Shown here: piece by piece, positions 61,901 through 64,000 of the stretch
Layout of the letters: every line of letters begins with the position of its first letter
How positions within the stretch are numbered: position 1 is the stretch's first letter
NCBI GenBank assembly: GCA_026261815.1
Contig: JAMPIT010000174.1
Span: 9,858,001-9,922,000 of the forward strand
Reading direction: 5' to 3'
DNA: 64,000 nt
Source: Monarcha castaneiventris obscurior
Taxonomy: Eukaryota; Chordata; Aves; Passeriformes; Monarchidae
Program-made: the position numbers and the translations under genes
The notes under the pieces: model-generated
Seen by the model: the letters and a program-made list of their open reading frames with translations, nothing else
What the model was told of the DNA's origin: nothing
Databases searched by the model: none

Positions 61901-64000
61901 CTTAACAGGTGTTTTATCAAGGCTTTCTGGGACTCAAAGTGAGAAACTGAAAAAGTCCATGTTCTGAAGAGATATAGGTCCTACTTGCATGCTTTCAGGG
62001 CAACAAAACAATATCTCCGTGGTTGGGAATTTTTTATTTCAAATGTCAGATTAGACTGGTCCACATTCATGATGTGCTTCAGTTTCAAATAAATTTGGGC
62101 AGAAAATCTTATGTTTGCAGGAGACAAGGATTTATTCTTATCTGCCCTGCATACCTATCTGCTTGGTGGATTAAAATTAGAGTAACTCCTGGGGGAGAAT
62201 GATTAGTGAGCAGAGATGAAGGAAGTGGCTAAGGTAGTTTATAAATAAATTTATCACCTAACTGCACTTTATGACTTACATATTCTCTGCTAGCAGCAAC
62301 AAGAGTGCTGCAAATTACTTTGTTACTAAAGAAATAAATATCCATGTCTGTCTACATCAATCTATCTCCTGCTTCATATTTTTCAAGGCAGTGATATTGC
62401 TTAAAATAATAAAGTCTCATTGCAAAATAAGATGGAAGTTAGTTTTAATTGTTTGATGAATCTCCCAAATTGTTTTGGGAAACTGGGTTGAGAATTATTT
62501 TTCTGGTAATTGCATCTCAACAACCTCTTACAACAAAATTCATAGACTGCCTTTAGTTCATATTGAACTTTGAAAAAAATTATTCTATCTTGTAGTACAG
62601 TTCCATATTGGTCATGATGGCCATGTCAAAAGTATGTGCTTCTTCTTGCTGGGGCTTGCTCCTAGTGAAGAAGAAAGAGGGAGCAGGGAAGGAATTGTTC
62701 CCACCCAGCAATTCTCTTGGGGTAACCCTGGTACAGCTTATGCTGGGTCTTGCCCTCCTGCCAGGAGAGTGTGATGGAGTGACAGAGGGTGGTTGTCCCA
62801 CTTCCACCCTCCACGGTTCAGCAGCACAAGGGTCCCAGATCAGCCTTCTCTTGGTGCCCATTGAAGACAAATAGACTGCGTCCATTTTTTATGAATGTGT
62901 AAGGTGAACTCCAACAGGAAATGCAGACTTTCCCAGCTCCAGCTTTCCGGGAGGTCCAGCCCTAATGATGTTGCTGCTATAATTATCATGCCCCATTTGA
63001 TGTTTTCAAGAAGACTGAGCAATGATCACTTACAACATCAACAAGCAAATGAGTTTATGAAGATCAAACTGATGTGTGACTTAGAGACATCCAATTTCAC
63101 ATATTTCATTTGCAAATTGTTCCCTGAAGATTTTATTAACTTTTTTATAAAATCTCTCAGCTTTATAGAAAATCAATTCTCTGTCATCTAAATGTTGTCT
63201 TATAGCTCAGCATGCCCTCAATTTATTTTTGTATTGCTCCCTATTAATGGGAGTGTATATTAGAAATAGCTGTAAAATATATGCTGTGCTTTTTTGCTGG
63301 GGACAATTTTAGAGAAGTTTGATGAAATTATATTTAAAGTGAGTGCTATAAATTTAAAATTTGTATAATTTATATGTCCAGGGTGACAGATTAATCATAG
63401 GTGCCTGTATAACTTAAAACTCCAATTAAAATAAACAAAAATTAACTTGTCAGAATTGTCATGTATGCAAGAAATTCGTTTGAGCAATAAAAGAAGATTT
63501 TAAGCCAACTTTTTCTTTTCAATGCTCCCAGCCTGAAGTTAATGGAATTAGTGGACTACAGTTTACCATAGGCAACTATGTGTTTCAGAAGGGACTGATG
63601 TAGACAAAAAATAACAATGGCTGTCAGCCTTGCATGAAGAATCCATAAAAATGACCTGCAAGAGAGAAGAACAGTTTTGTGGAATTCAGTGTAATGGCTT
63701 GTGCTTGTATAAACACTCGTGAAATGTCAGAGTGACCTTGAGAGTCTGGAAAGGCCATGGTAAACAATAGTATGGAAACATAGGACAATTTGGGATGTAA
63801 GTCATTGCTATTTGAAATCAGTTATTAAAATAAACATTTATTTTTGATTACTGGAGTTTATCTGACAAGATATTATCTTCAGTTGATACTGGTTTCCTTC
63901 TCTTTATCCCAAACTACTAAAATCAGAGTCTTTTCCTGCACTCTCCAATAATAATTTCTCATCAGCTCTAGCATCTCCAACTCCCCGGAAGAGGGGAAGA
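58901..64000. other. Unique non-coding sequence to the window end
   Basis: No transposon tail recognised. GC-richer patches lie at 59500-59620 and 62650-62850, the latter covered by overlapping frames on both strands (101 codons minus, 88 plus). A T run (14 bases) lies at 61588-61601 and a short TTTTATTTTAAACAT duplication at about 61380-61412. Nothing supports a gene. Confidence 0.5.

Noticed and set aside
1..64000. CRISPR arrays, operons, mobile defence islands or other prokaryotic systems
   Set aside because: No spaced direct repeats of CRISPR size, no closely packed genes, and repeat content typical of a bird nuclear genome.

Overview
This window looks like vertebrate nuclear DNA, and most likely a bird, probably a passerine (songbird). 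Four CR1 retrotransposon loci end in the avian-style tail (variants of AGAATCATAGAAT when read antisense). One short element at 41961-42098 joins a tRNA-Ile-like head to a CR1 tail, an architecture known from passerine SINEs (TguSINE1 type). There is no L1/Alu-type repeat, no operon structure and no bacterial or phage gene.

I can support no complete host protein-coding gene, rRNA, functional tRNA or CRISPR array. The sequence is mostly AT-rich, repeat-poor, non-coding DNA, as expected of a gene desert or a very long intron. The longest open frames (up to 172 codons) are about what chance gives in 64 kb of six-frame AT-rich sequence, and none matches a family I recognise.

Layout: 1-9022 is unique non-coding DNA with an A-rich tract, a short CTG run and a 27-bp tandem duplication. 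9023-9965 is an old, internally deleted CR1 copy with reverse-transcriptase fragments on the minus strand. 12600-13160 holds two perfect palindromes resembling transcription-factor sites and is my best enhancer candidate. 14354-14590 has the layout of an orphan last exon (acceptor, 48-codon frame, stop, AATAAA). 21748-22258 is an LTR-like segment on the minus strand. 23010-24140 has a GC-richer patch, a hairpin, an AT-rich tract and a perfect 24-bp inverted repeat with its copies offset by 1 kb. 32216-32241 is (TA)13 and 36940-37043 is a (TGAG)n microsatellite. 40225-40420 is a CR1 tail, 41655-41742 a purine tract and 41961-42098 the composite SINE. 43430-43730 is a small CpG-rich patch. 50358-50560 is another CR1 tail. 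56864-58005 is a CR1 tail split by a 970-bp LTR-like insertion with a 5-bp target-site duplication. 58570-58900 is AT-rich sequence of conserved-element appearance.

The clearest facts are historical: the nested LTR-in-CR1 insertion, the composite SINE and the deleted CR1. The functional suggestions (enhancer, orphan exons, CpG patch) are inferences. I found no convincing new biological system.
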